A stretch of 64,000 nt of DNA from Lachnospiraceae bacterium (GTDB lineage Bacteria > Bacillota > Clostridia > Lachnospirales > Lachnospiraceae), in the NCBI GenBank assembly GCA_021203205.1, contig JAJQBQ010000002.1:70653-134652 (forward strand), in the 5' to 3' direction. Positions 27,667 through 35,266 of this stretch are shown here, one piece after another. How positions within the stretch are numbered: position 1 is the stretch's first letter; each line of letters opens with the position of its first letter. The notes under the pieces were generated by a model. It had not been told where the DNA came from. It was given only the letters and a program-made list of their open reading frames with translations, and made no database searches. The translations under genes were made by a program, and so were the position numbers.

Positions 27667-27763
27667 CTGAGGAACAGGCGCACCTGTTCCTCAGCATTTG
27701 TCCAAAGCAGCGTTCCTGAAAGCCGGTGTCCGAACTCTCGCTCTTTTCTATTCCCCGCCGCTT

Positions 27764-28551
27764 CTACTTCGATATCTTCACGCTCTTCACCGTACTCCAC
27801 GCCGAATAATATGTCGTCCCGTTCACGGTCTTGTAGGTCCGGATCCTCACATAGTAGGTCTTTCCTTTCGTGAGGCTCGCGATCACCTTGCTCGATGAGG
27901 ATGCTCCCGTGATGGTGAGCGTTTTGTTTCCGCTGGCGAAGCTGCTGCTCGCCGAGTACTGCACCTGATACCCGGTCACGCCAGACTTCGCTCCCCACTT
28001 TACCGTCATTGTTTTCGAGGAAGAATTCGTGAGACTGGAGATGGCCGGAGCCACCAGCCTTACGATTGCTTTCGTGCTGTAGCCGGCTTTCGTAATGGCT
28101 CTCGAACTGTTCTTGAAGTACGGTTGAGTATAATAGGTATAGGTCGTATTGTTGCTGCTCTTTACCGCCGTGTCCGTGTAACTCGTGGTTCCCACGCCCG
28201 TGATCGTCTTCACCAGTGTATAGCTGCTGGCGGAAGATGCTTTCCTGTATACATAGTATCCCGTCGCGCCCGTCACTTTCGGCCACTTGATATAGATGCC
28301 GCTCGAAGTGTTGGAAAGGCTCGAAATGCTTCCGGCAGTCAGGTATTTCGCGGCTTTCGTGGTCTTCGCGCCGCCCTTGGTCACCTGACCCTTGCTGTTC
28401 GTGAAGATCGCCGATACCTTGTAGGTGTAGTGATTCCCCGCACTGCGGAAAGATACGGTAACAATACTCGTATATGTCGTCACCGTATTTATGATCGAAT
28501 ATCCGTTAATGGTAATTGTGGTGGTCGTGGTTACTTTTGAGGTAGAAACCG
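27764..28551 (-). pseudogene. Truncated surface protein with FN3-like repeats
   Basis: The open frame codes for threonine/serine/lysine-rich beta repeats: SGIYIKWPKVTGATGYYVYRK and later KTMTVKWGAKSGVTGYQVQYS, FN3-like modules typical of secreted clostridial proteins, ending YYSAWSTVKSVKISK. Upstream the frame closes at a TAA at about 28553 without start, ribosome site or signal peptide, so the N-terminal part is gone. It replaces the expected repeats of the third CRISPR copy. Confidence 0.65.
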
Positions 28552-28711
28552 AATCGAGATTGATTTACTCCCATCTGATGTGAGTAATTTTCACTTCATT
28601 CTGCCAATCAGTATTTCTATTTCATCCGATATTGTACCATCTTTTATGCACGCCAACACTGCGCCCGTTATCGGCAAGTCGTGTAAATAAACGGCCGGGT
28701 AAGCAAATGAA

Positions 28712-29392
28712 CTACGCACGATGTTTCATCTTCCACAGAAAATAAATCAAAACAGACAACGCAGAGATCCCGGCGATCAATCCCACAAAAATCCAAAAGG
28801 CAGGGGATGTCGGATCCGTGATATTAGACCCAAGCAGGGTTGTCGCGGCCATGCCCGGCAGAACTCCCAGGAAACTTCCAATCAGGAACTTGAAAAATGG
28901 CATTTTTCGTGCGCCGAAGCACATGCTGACCGCATCTCCGGGCAGAAAGCAAACCATATGAAGAAGAAACGTAAGGAACAAGCTGTCACTTTCCCGTTCT
29001 CCAAGCACTTCTCCGAGTTTGGGGTACTTCGCACACATTCTTTCAACCAGGCCTGCACCGGAAATTCTGCCTGCCCAGTAAGATATGGTTAATTCGACCA
29101 ACACGCCGATGGAATTAACGATCAGCGCATACCCTGGCATAAACAGAAAACCTCCAAGGATGTTCAGCACGGCGATCGGGAAGAAAACAGTTAAACTTTT
29201 GAAAGCATATAAAAGAATCATAAAAACAACTGCATACAGCGGCTCCTCTGGAGCAAGTTCCTCAAGATTTTCCACACTTATGCCATTTCCCGAAAACAGA
29301 TAAACGCCCAGACATAACAGGCAGACGATCAGCGGTACAAACCTCAAAGCAGACAGCAGTATGCCCTTTACTTTTTTCTTCATATCCCTCAC
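28712..29392 (-). CDS. TVP38/TMEM64-family (DedA-like) membrane protein
   Basis: The 226-residue protein has six or so hydrophobic segments: FVPLIVCLLCLGVYLF, the re-entrant region LTVFFPIAVLNILGGFLF, MPGYALIVNSIGVLVELTISYWAGRISG, FLLHMVCFLPGDAVSMCFGARKMPFFKFLIGSFLGVLPGMA. The PGD and G-x-x-P-G-M-A blocks are typical of SNARE-associated/VTT domain proteins, now linked to lipid scrambling or transport. Start could be at 29392 or three codons later (MKKKVKG). Confidence 0.75.
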   Translation of the reverse strand: MRDMKKKVKGILLSALRFVPLIVCLLCLGVYLFSGNGISVENLEELAPEEPLYAVVFMILLYAFKSLTVFFPIAVLNILGGFLFMPGYALIVNSIGVLVELTISYWAGRISGAGLVERMCAKYPKLGEVLGERESDSLFLTFLLHMVCFLPGDAVSMCFGARKMPFFKFLIGSFLGVLPGMAATTLLGSNITDPTSPAFWIFVGLIAGISALSVLIYFLWKMKHRA

Positions 29393-29414
29393 CCGCTTTC
29401 TTTCCTTGTATCAT

Positions 29415-29560
29415 GAAGCAGTGCACGAGAAACCCCATTTTGCTGTGCGCAATTATAGAATCTGGCTTTTTGAACTTCATTGGACAGTCCGGGTATTTTG
29501 TGTCTTTTTTGGTCATAAAATCTCCGTTTTGGGACAAATGGCGAAAAGTGTAACTTGCGG
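29415..29560 (+). repeat. About 150-bp dispersed repeat, copy 2
   Basis: Partner of 20012-20165, same orientation, about 75 percent alike by eye. It lies between the TVP38-like gene and the degenerate radical SAM paralogue. Confidence 0.6.
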
Positions 29561-29586
29561 CTGAAATCTGAAATCTTTATCATGAC

Positions 29587-29658
29587 TCCCATCTGAATCG
29601 AATACTTGCTTCCAAATTCATAAGATTTGGATCCGCATAATATGACGTTTGATCCCAG
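29587..29658 (+). repeat. Dispersed hairpin repeat, copy C
   Basis: CATCTGAATCGAATACTTGC, then CCAAATTCATAAGATTTGGATCC and ATGACGTTTGATCCCAG align base by base with copy B at 32.95 kb after allowing an internal deletion. The stem is less perfect here. Confidence 0.45.
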
Positions 29659-29712
29659 CATAATAAAATATATCATTATTTATAAAACAGGCTTTTTCTA
29701 AGGAGGCAACCG

Positions 29713-30723
29713 ATGGCAAATGACATGAACCGCGTCTTAATTGAGACGATCGTGAAAAAGACCTTAAAAGATTTGAAGAACTCTCCCGAGCGGAGCACAC
29801 GCAATCTGGTCGATATGGCGCTGCATTTTTCGGATGGACGCTTCCAGCGTTCTTTCTTTGAAACCGCCAGCACCATGCTGGAAAACCCGGTCAGCCCTTA
29901 TTATGATTTAATCAAGGATGCCGCAGCCCACGTGGACCCGGAACGGATTTTAACCTTTGGCATGAACCTTGGCTACAACAGCTGCACGGTCGGGGCAAAA
30001 AAAATCCGCGAGAACGAGTCCTGCTGCGGATTTAATATCCCCTGGACGATCTCCATAGCGCTCTCTGAACAGCGGCTGAATGATGACCCGGAATGTTACA
30101 GCGCAGTGCTTACCGAAGGAGAGGATCTGGGCATCTACACCTGGATGCTTTCTTACCGCGGACGTCTTCAGGACACCCTACCACTGATACAGGCACACCC
30201 GGACAGCGCGTTCATCCTGTTCTGTGATCCGGAGGATATCACGCCGACCTTTCTGGACAGTATCATGGAGGTAAAGCATCTGATGCTGGCGATCCGCTTT
30301 GGCGAGGATCTTGCACCTGTGTGTAACACCTTGCGTGATCGGGAGCTTCTCTACTCCCTCTACCATATTTATGGGGAAGAAGACGCCGATGAGGTGATGT
30401 GCGGAGACCTGTTTATCAGCGCAAAACAGATGCACCCGATCTTTACCGCCGTATATCCGGAGGAAACATGCCCGGAGGAAACTGCCGCAAGCGTTTATCA
30501 GGCAATCTTAAAAGACCGCAAAGCTCAGACCTTCCAGACGGTCGCCTGGGACCTGGCCCACGATACCAGTTATATCGACGGCATCATATCGGATGACTCC
30601 TGCACGGTTTTCTTTGCGGAGGATGGCCGCCTCCATATGCCGGGGAAGAGTTATTCACTTCCCCTCTCTCTGTTTGAACAGAGCCTGAGGGACATCTTAA
30701 AGCAGGCTTTTCCAAAAAAATAA
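29713..30723 (+). CDS. Radical SAM paralogue lacking the Fe-S cluster motif
   Basis: The 336-residue protein aligns with the radical SAM protein at 18.6 kb: a helical N-terminal part, then NIPWTISI against NIPWAILL, TEGEDLGIYTWMLSYRGRLQDTL against RQGKELGTYMYIYTGGEPLVRK, and HPDSAFILFCDPEDI against HPDCEFLSFTNGTLI. The CX3CX2C triplet and GGEP are absent, and about 100 C-terminal residues are missing. Thus it keeps the barrel outline but cannot bind a radical SAM cluster in the usual way. It may be a regulatory or scaffold partner. A good AGGAGG precedes the ATG; the frame is clean, so it is probably expressed. Confidence 0.65.
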   Translation: MANDMNRVLIETIVKKTLKDLKNSPERSTRNLVDMALHFSDGRFQRSFFETASTMLENPVSPYYDLIKDAAAHVDPERILTFGMNLGYNSCTVGAKKIRENESCCGFNIPWTISIALSEQRLNDDPECYSAVLTEGEDLGIYTWMLSYRGRLQDTLPLIQAHPDSAFILFCDPEDITPTFLDSIMEVKHLMLAIRFGEDLAPVCNTLRDRELLYSLYHIYGEEDADEVMCGDLFISAKQMHPIFTAVYPEETCPEETAASVYQAILKDRKAQTFQTVAWDLAHDTSYIDGIISDDSCTVFFAEDGRLHMPGKSYSLPLSLFEQSLRDILKQAFPKK

Positions 30724-30807
30724 AACCCGCTCCGCAGAATGGGCCGCAATTTCTCTGTACCGGAAAGGATTTTTATTCGGATTTCCTTACGCGGCCCGTG
30801 TGCATAA

Positions 30808-30856
30808 AAAACAGGCTTGTCTCTCTCCAACATGGTGATCGGACAAGCCTGTATGT
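30808..30856 (-). terminator. Intrinsic terminator of the TetR gene
   Basis: AACAGGCTTGTC and GACAAGCCTGT form a perfect stem around a 20-base loop; on the minus strand TTTTTTATGCACAC follows. Confidence 0.75.
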
Positions 30857-30857
30857 T

Positions 30858-31397
30858 TTAATCTTCTTCCTTATAGTTCGCCACCGTTTTTTCCACCAGG
30901 TTTCGGAGTGTGGCAACAAACTCCTCCGGTGGGATCGGCTTACTGGCAACCAGCCATCTGCGGATAGAACTGACAAATCCATCGGTCAGAAAATCGATAC
31001 CGATTTCCGGAACCTCTTCCCCTCCAAAAAGGACTCCGAGGCGGTTTCGGATCAGCGGCACAAGAAATTCTTCGAAATGCTCTGAGAAAGAGTTCTGTCC
31101 CTGGATCTGCAGGACCTTGCGGTAGAAATCCCGATTCTCGTACAGGTACCCGCAGAGCATGTCCAGAAACTCCCACGTTGTGAGCGGATGCTTCTTTTTT
31201 ACAAGCATGACAAAATCGTTGTCAAATATCCAGGTCACCAGCTCATACTTGTCCAGAAAATGGTAGTAAAAGCTTTTCCGGCTTAATTCACGATTTTCAC
31301 AGATCTGAGAAACCGTGATTTTCTCAAAGGGTTCCTCCTGCATCAGCTCACGCAGGGAATCCGCAAAAACCTTTTTCGTTGTGTTGGAAGCTGCCAT
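30858..31397 (-). CDS. TetR-family regulator (DhaS-like)
   Basis: The 179-residue protein has an N-terminal TetR helix-turn-helix: KKVFADSLRELMQEEPFEKITVSQICENRELSRKSFYYHF, the last part being the recognition helix. The C-terminal domain (FLDMLCGYLYENRDFYRKVL) resembles the DhaS-like group. It is divergent from the PlsY-like gene; the shared intergenic region has a tandem 24-bp repeat next to a strong promoter, so it probably represses that gene and itself. Ligand unknown. Confidence 0.8.
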   Translation of the reverse strand: MAASNTTKKVFADSLRELMQEEPFEKITVSQICENRELSRKSFYYHFLDKYELVTWIFDNDFVMLVKKKHPLTTWEFLDMLCGYLYENRDFYRKVLQIQGQNSFSEHFEEFLVPLIRNRLGVLFGGEEVPEIGIDFLTDGFVSSIRRWLVASKPIPPEEFVATLRNLVEKTVANYKEED

Positions 31398-31464
31398 GAT
31401 TCCTCCCCATTCCTCAAACTTCAGAGTTCACCTGTGTTTCTTTCGACTATTCGCAGCTGCAAAT

Positions 31465-31513
31465 AGTAACTAACTGATATCAAAATATAAGTAACTAACT
31501 GATATCAAAATAT
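31465..31513 (+). promoter_or_regulatory. Tandem operator-like repeat
   Basis: Two perfect 24-bp copies, AGTAACTAACTGATATCAAA plus ATAT, begin at 31465 and 31490 (25-bp period), ending four bases before the -35 of the PlsY-like promoter. A position and form suited to a TetR operator. Confidence 0.6.
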
Positions 31514-31516
31514 CGG

Positions 31517-31545
31517 TTGACATTTCAGTACAAACAGATTATGAT
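31517..31545 (+). promoter_or_regulatory. Sigma-A promoter of the PlsY-like/TetR unit
   Basis: Consensus TTGACA at 31517-31522, 17 bp, TATGAT at 31540-31545. It drives 31679-32898. Confidence 0.75.
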
Positions 31546-31678
31546 AGACAAGTGTTGATTTGTCAATAAACAGTTTATTTTGCGTTGTTGTGTATTCAAC
31601 ATAAGGTTCGAATTATGTCGAATCTGCGACAAATATTTTTTTGACGCGCCCGTGAATTTTGAATGAAAGGAGAGCACC

Positions 31679-32293
31679 GTGGATTATCGCATCTTATACT
31701 ACATATTATTTGGATATCTTTCCGGAAGCGTTCTTTACGCTCCGTTTTTCGGCAGAGTAATTGCCCACAAAGACATCGCAGAAGGCAGCCGGGACCAAAA
31801 TCCGGGCACGGCAAACGCCTTTCTTCAGGGCGGCACGCTGTGCGGTTTCTGCACGCTGTTTTTTGAGCTGGCGAAAGGATTTCTTCCGGTTTTCCTTTTT
31901 TTGAAAGCCTACCCGGCGCCGGGTCTGTGGGTAGCGCTGGTCATGGCCGCCCCGGTCGTGGGACATATTCTCCCGCTCTTTCACCGTTTTCAAGGCGGAA
32001 AAGCAGTGGCCGTTTCTTTCGGCGCGCTGCTGGGGCTTTACCCGTACCTGACACCCGTGATGACGCTGGCATCCCTTTTTATCCTGTTTTCCGTGGTCAT
32101 CGTGATATCCCCAAATTACCACCGAACCTTTGTCACCTATATGGCACTGGCCGTCGTTTCCGTGATTACTGTCCGAAACTCTTTCATTCGGTTCGGCGTT
32201 CAGCTGATCTGCGGCTGCATTCTCGTGAAGCTTCTGACAAGTGAAGAGCGAAGGGAAAAAGGGAGCGTTCGGATCATCGGATTTTCAAAGTAA
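31679..32293 (+). CDS. PlsY-like glycerol-3-phosphate acyltransferase family protein
   Basis: The 204-residue membrane protein begins at GTG 31679, six bases after AAAGGAG. It has the PlsY conserved segments: FGYLSGSVLYAPFFGR, SRDQNPGTANAFLQGG and GHILPLFHRFQGGKAVAVSFGALLG, with about five helices. PlsY transfers acyl from acyl-phosphate to glycerol-3-phosphate at the membrane. The block GSRDQNPGTAN differs from the usual GSGNxGATN, so it may be a divergent paralogue with another acceptor. It is operonic with a second TetR gene 14 bp downstream. Confidence 0.7.
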   Translation: MDYRILYYILFGYLSGSVLYAPFFGRVIAHKDIAEGSRDQNPGTANAFLQGGTLCGFCTLFFELAKGFLPVFLFLKAYPAPGLWVALVMAAPVVGHILPLFHRFQGGKAVAVSFGALLGLYPYLTPVMTLASLFILFSVVIVISPNYHRTFVTYMALAVVSVITVRNSFIRFGVQLICGCILVKLLTSEERREKGSVRIIGFSK

Positions 32294-32307
32294 AGGAGTC
32301 TTCAAAA

Positions 32308-32898
32308 ATGCAGGAAAAAGAAAACCAGCGTATCATGCTGACAAAACGTTTATTAAAGGAATCCCTGATCCGGCTGATGCAGAAGAAGGATATCCAGAGC
32401 ATCACCGTCAAGGAGCTGTGTGAGGACAGCGGCATCAACCGCTCCACATTTTATAACCACTACGGGCGCCCCTCGGATGTCCTGGCGGACCTGGAAAATG
32501 ATCTTCTGACAGGCATCCCTGTCATCTCCGTCTATGAACTGGATGGAAGCAGAAGTCCTCAGGAGGTTTTGCGGAAACAGACAGTGGATTTTCTGCAATA
32601 TATACAGGAATTCAGGAAAGTGGCTCTGCTTCTCATGAAAAACAGTGCCGGATCCTCTGAATTTGCCTCACGAGCTTTCGACCTGCCGGCCATCAAAAAG
32701 GCCATAAATGACATTATTTCAGAGAAATATAATGATGCCGACCGGGAGATGATTTCTTCTTTTATTCAGGGTGGATTATACAGCATGCTCCGGCAGTGGG
32801 TCTTAAGCGAACATCCAAGGTCTGTGGAGGATATGGCTGATTTGCTGGTGGATGTAATGCTCACGGTTCTTTCGGACTCTTCCAGACTGACAAAATAA
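32308..32898 (+). CDS. TetR-family regulator, second copy (DhaS-like)
   Basis: The 196-residue protein has the TetR N-terminal domain: TKRLLKESLIRLMQKKDIQSITVKELCEDSGINRSTFYNHY. The C-terminal domain (VDFLQYIQEFRKVALLLMKNS) is of the same general type as the TetR at 30.9 kb. AAAGGAG lies 10 bases upstream of the ATG. Being downstream of the PlsY-like gene, it may feed back on the same promoter. Confidence 0.8.
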   Translation: MQEKENQRIMLTKRLLKESLIRLMQKKDIQSITVKELCEDSGINRSTFYNHYGRPSDVLADLENDLLTGIPVISVYELDGSRSPQEVLRKQTVDFLQYIQEFRKVALLLMKNSAGSSEFASRAFDLPAIKKAINDIISEKYNDADREMISSFIQGGLYSMLRQWVLSEHPRSVEDMADLLVDVMLTVLSDSSRLTK

Positions 32899-32949
32899 TA
32901 CTGCTGTGATAGCCATTCGTTCTGATACAGCATGCTTTGATGATGCCAT

Positions 32950-33085
32950 GGTTCCAGGCACATGAATCGGATGCTCGCATTCGAATTCATGTGTTTGGAA
33001 CCTGCGAAACATGAGAATGTAGACATTTTTGACCCATTTGGGGGCAAAATAAGCGGAATCCGTGCTGTCATGACTTTTGACCCCA
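32950..33085 (+). repeat. Dispersed hairpin repeat, copy B
   Basis: GGTTCCA at 32950 pairs with TTGGAACC ending at 33002, enclosing ACATGAAT/ATTCATGT. The tail GCGAAACATGAGAATG matches copy A, and CATGACTTTTGACCCCAG matches copy C. Confidence 0.55.
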
Positions 33086-33115
33086 GAATCTTTTGATCTA
33101 ATCAACAAAAAATAG

Positions 33116-33147
33116 CATCCGGTTGCGAAAATCATCACAACCGGATG
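33116..33147 (-). terminator. Intrinsic terminator after the first PaaK-like gene
   Basis: CATCCGGTTG and CAACCGGATG form a perfect 10-bp stem; on the minus strand CTATTTTTTG follows. Confidence 0.65.
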
Positions 33148-33255
33148 TTTGTCAAAATAGTATTCACTGTAATAGCAACAGTTCATCTCCTGTTTTACAT
33201 CTCACTGCGTAAGCGTTTCTGTCAAACTGTTCATCGGTCGCACCGTTACCGCTCA

Positions 33256-34491
33256 TCAGTCGTACCGCTCGTCGATCACGCGCTTCGTCTTCTTCTCACT
33301 GCGTGGCAGAACTCCGACCTCCACCACTTTCACGATCGGCGTGAACCCGATCTTGCTCTTTACCCGGACTGCGATCCTCTCCGACAGTTCCGCGAAGTCC
33401 ACATCTCCGGTGGTTTCCACATACAGGCGCATGGTGTCCCTGCCGTCCATGTGGGAAATGCGGATCTGGTATTCGCTGGAAATCTCCGGGAACGAGCGAA
33501 GGATCTCCTCGATCTGCGCCGGGAACACATTCACGCCCTTGATCTTGAACATATCGTCGCTGCGTCCGGTGATGGTGTCCAGGCGCGGATATTTGCTGCC
33601 GCAGGGGCACTCGCCCGGGATGATCCGGCTGATGTCATGGGTGCGATAACGGATCAGCGGCGCCCCCTCCTTCACCAGCGTAGTGATGACGATTTCTCCC
33701 ACTTCCCCGTCCGGCAGAGTTTTAAGCGTTACCGGGTCGATGATTTCCACGTAAATAAAGTCATCCCAGTAATGCATACCGGTCTCGTAGTGGCAGTTGA
33801 CACCAATGCCCGGGCCGTAGATTTCCGTCAGGCCGTAGATGTCGTACAGCTCGATGCCAAGGATGGAGCTGATCCGCTGGCGCATCTTCTCGCCCCAGCG
33901 CTCGGAACCGATGACGCCCTTTTTCAGGCAGATCTGATCCTGAAGGCCCCTCTTTTCGATCTCTTCCGCCAACAGCAGCGCATAGGATGAGGTGGCGCAG
34001 ATGACCGTGGACTTCATATCCAGCATGAACTGGATCTGTTTCTCCGTGTTGCCCGGTCCCATGGGGATAGCCATGGCCCCCAGCTTTTCCGCGCCGGCCT
34101 GGAAGCCGATGCCCGCCGTCCAGAGGCCGTAGCCCGGCGTGATCTGGATGCGGTCTTTTTCCGTGATCCCCGCCGTCTCGTAGCAGCGGGCGAACATGGT
34201 AGCCCAGTCGTCCACGTCCTTCGCGGTGTAAGGGATAATGACCGGCGTTCCGGTGGTGCCGGAAGAGGAATGCAGACGCACGATCTTTTCTTCTGGAACC
34301 GCCATCAGCCCCAGCGGATACGCCTCCCGCAGGTCTGCCTTCTCGGAAAACGGAAGCTGCTCGAATTCTTCCGCGGAATTCACCCTGCTGATGCCCGCCT
34401 CCCGCAGATTTTTGCCGTAAAAGTTATCCGCGGCCAGAAGTGCCGCAATGCGATCGTTGACCTGTTCCAGTTGTGTGGTGTTGATTTGCAT
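33256..34491 (-). CDS. paaK: Phenylacetate-CoA ligase-like AMP-forming enzyme 1
   Basis: The 411-residue protein is of the PaaK subgroup of ANL ligases: AMP-binding loop RLHSSSGTTGTPVIIPYT, YDIYGLTEIYGPG, and the hinge TITGRSDDMFKIKGVNVFPAQIEEIL, with the catalytic lysine region KKTKRVID at the C-terminus. PaaK makes aryl-acetyl-CoA from the acid, ATP and CoA. It is the last gene of the run IorA1-IorB1-PaaK1. The two-oxidoreductase neighbourhood suggests aryl-acetates such as phenyl- or indole-acetate. Exact substrate cannot be told. Confidence 0.8.
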   Translation of the reverse strand: MQINTTQLEQVNDRIAALLAADNFYGKNLREAGISRVNSAEEFEQLPFSEKADLREAYPLGLMAVPEEKIVRLHSSSGTTGTPVIIPYTAKDVDDWATMFARCYETAGITEKDRIQITPGYGLWTAGIGFQAGAEKLGAMAIPMGPGNTEKQIQFMLDMKSTVICATSSYALLLAEEIEKRGLQDQICLKKGVIGSERWGEKMRQRISSILGIELYDIYGLTEIYGPGIGVNCHYETGMHYWDDFIYVEIIDPVTLKTLPDGEVGEIVITTLVKEGAPLIRYRTHDISRIIPGECPCGSKYPRLDTITGRSDDMFKIKGVNVFPAQIEEILRSFPEISSEYQIRISHMDGRDTMRLYVETTGDVDFAELSERIAVRVKSKIGFTPIVKVVEVGVLPRSEKKTKRVIDERYD

Positions 34492-34637
34492 GGAACCCCC
34501 ATTCTGGAGCGCATAATTTCTTCCGTAATTTCATCTTTCATCAAACGTACCTGTCTATTTCATCTGTCTTTTGGCGCTCCTGCAGAAAGCGAGTAAATAA
34601 ACAGCTAACATAATCCTTTTGCCAGATCTCCTGTACT

Positions 34638-35216
34638 TTAATAAATCGCTGCATAGTCAAGCGCCCGCAGGTTCAGCTCCAGAAACCTCGGCGCCACCTT
34701 TTCCCTGATCGCGCTTTTCAGTTCTTCCTTTGTCACTCCCAACGCGCCGCTCTCCGCCGCAGTGCCCAGAAGCACTACGTTTAAAACCTTCGCTGAGCCA
34801 AGTTCTTCCGCCGCCCGGTCGCCGTCGACCACCAGGACATGTCCTACCTTCGACTTCAGATATTCGATCATCTCCAGTCCCGTGTAATCCGTGCCGGAAA
34901 GGGAGCCCGTCACCGGACGTACCGGTCTGGTGTTCACCACCACGGTCCCGTCCGCCTTTAAGTACGGCAGATTACGCACCGCCTCCCCGGGCTCGAAGCC
35001 GAGGATCAGATCCGCCTGCCCCCGCCCGATCAGCGGGGAATACAGATTTTCGCCCATGCGCAGATGGCTCGTCACGCTGCCTCCGCGCTGCGCCATGCCG
35101 ATGGTTTCCGCCGTGAGGATCGGAAGTCCCTTTGCCATGGCCGCCGCGGCCACCAGCTTTGACGCGAGCACCGTACCCTGGCCGCCCACGCCGCAGAGAA
35201 GAATACTCTTATGCAT
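34638..35216 (-). CDS. iorB: Indolepyruvate:ferredoxin oxidoreductase beta subunit 1
   Basis: About 192 residues from the ATG at 35216 (MHKSILLCGVGGQGTVLASKL; AGAGGAAATT upstream). GVGGQGT is the hallmark of the gamma/beta-type subunit of 2-oxoacid:ferredoxin oxidoreductases; EPGEAVRNLPYLKADGTVVVNT follows. It works with IorA in oxidative decarboxylation of aryl-pyruvates to aryl-acetyl-CoA, reducing ferredoxin. It starts 50 bases after the IorA1 stop. Confidence 0.85.
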   Translation of the reverse strand: MHKSILLCGVGGQGTVLASKLVAAAAMAKGLPILTAETIGMAQRGGSVTSHLRMGENLYSPLIGRGQADLILGFEPGEAVRNLPYLKADGTVVVNTRPVRPVTGSLSGTDYTGLEMIEYLKSKVGHVLVVDGDRAAEELGSAKVLNVVLLGTAAESGALGVTKEELKSAIREKVAPRFLELNLRALDYAAIY

Positions 35217-35266
35217 AATTTCCTCTTTCCGGAGCGCCACAAAGTGCCGCGTGAAAAATCATCTCA

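Noticed and set aside
24351-28711. cas genes next to the CRISPR arrays
   Set aside because: Frames between and around the arrays are a DUF4143 ATPase, a surface-protein relic and a PucR-type regulator; none has Cas1, Cas2, Cas3 or Cas10 features.
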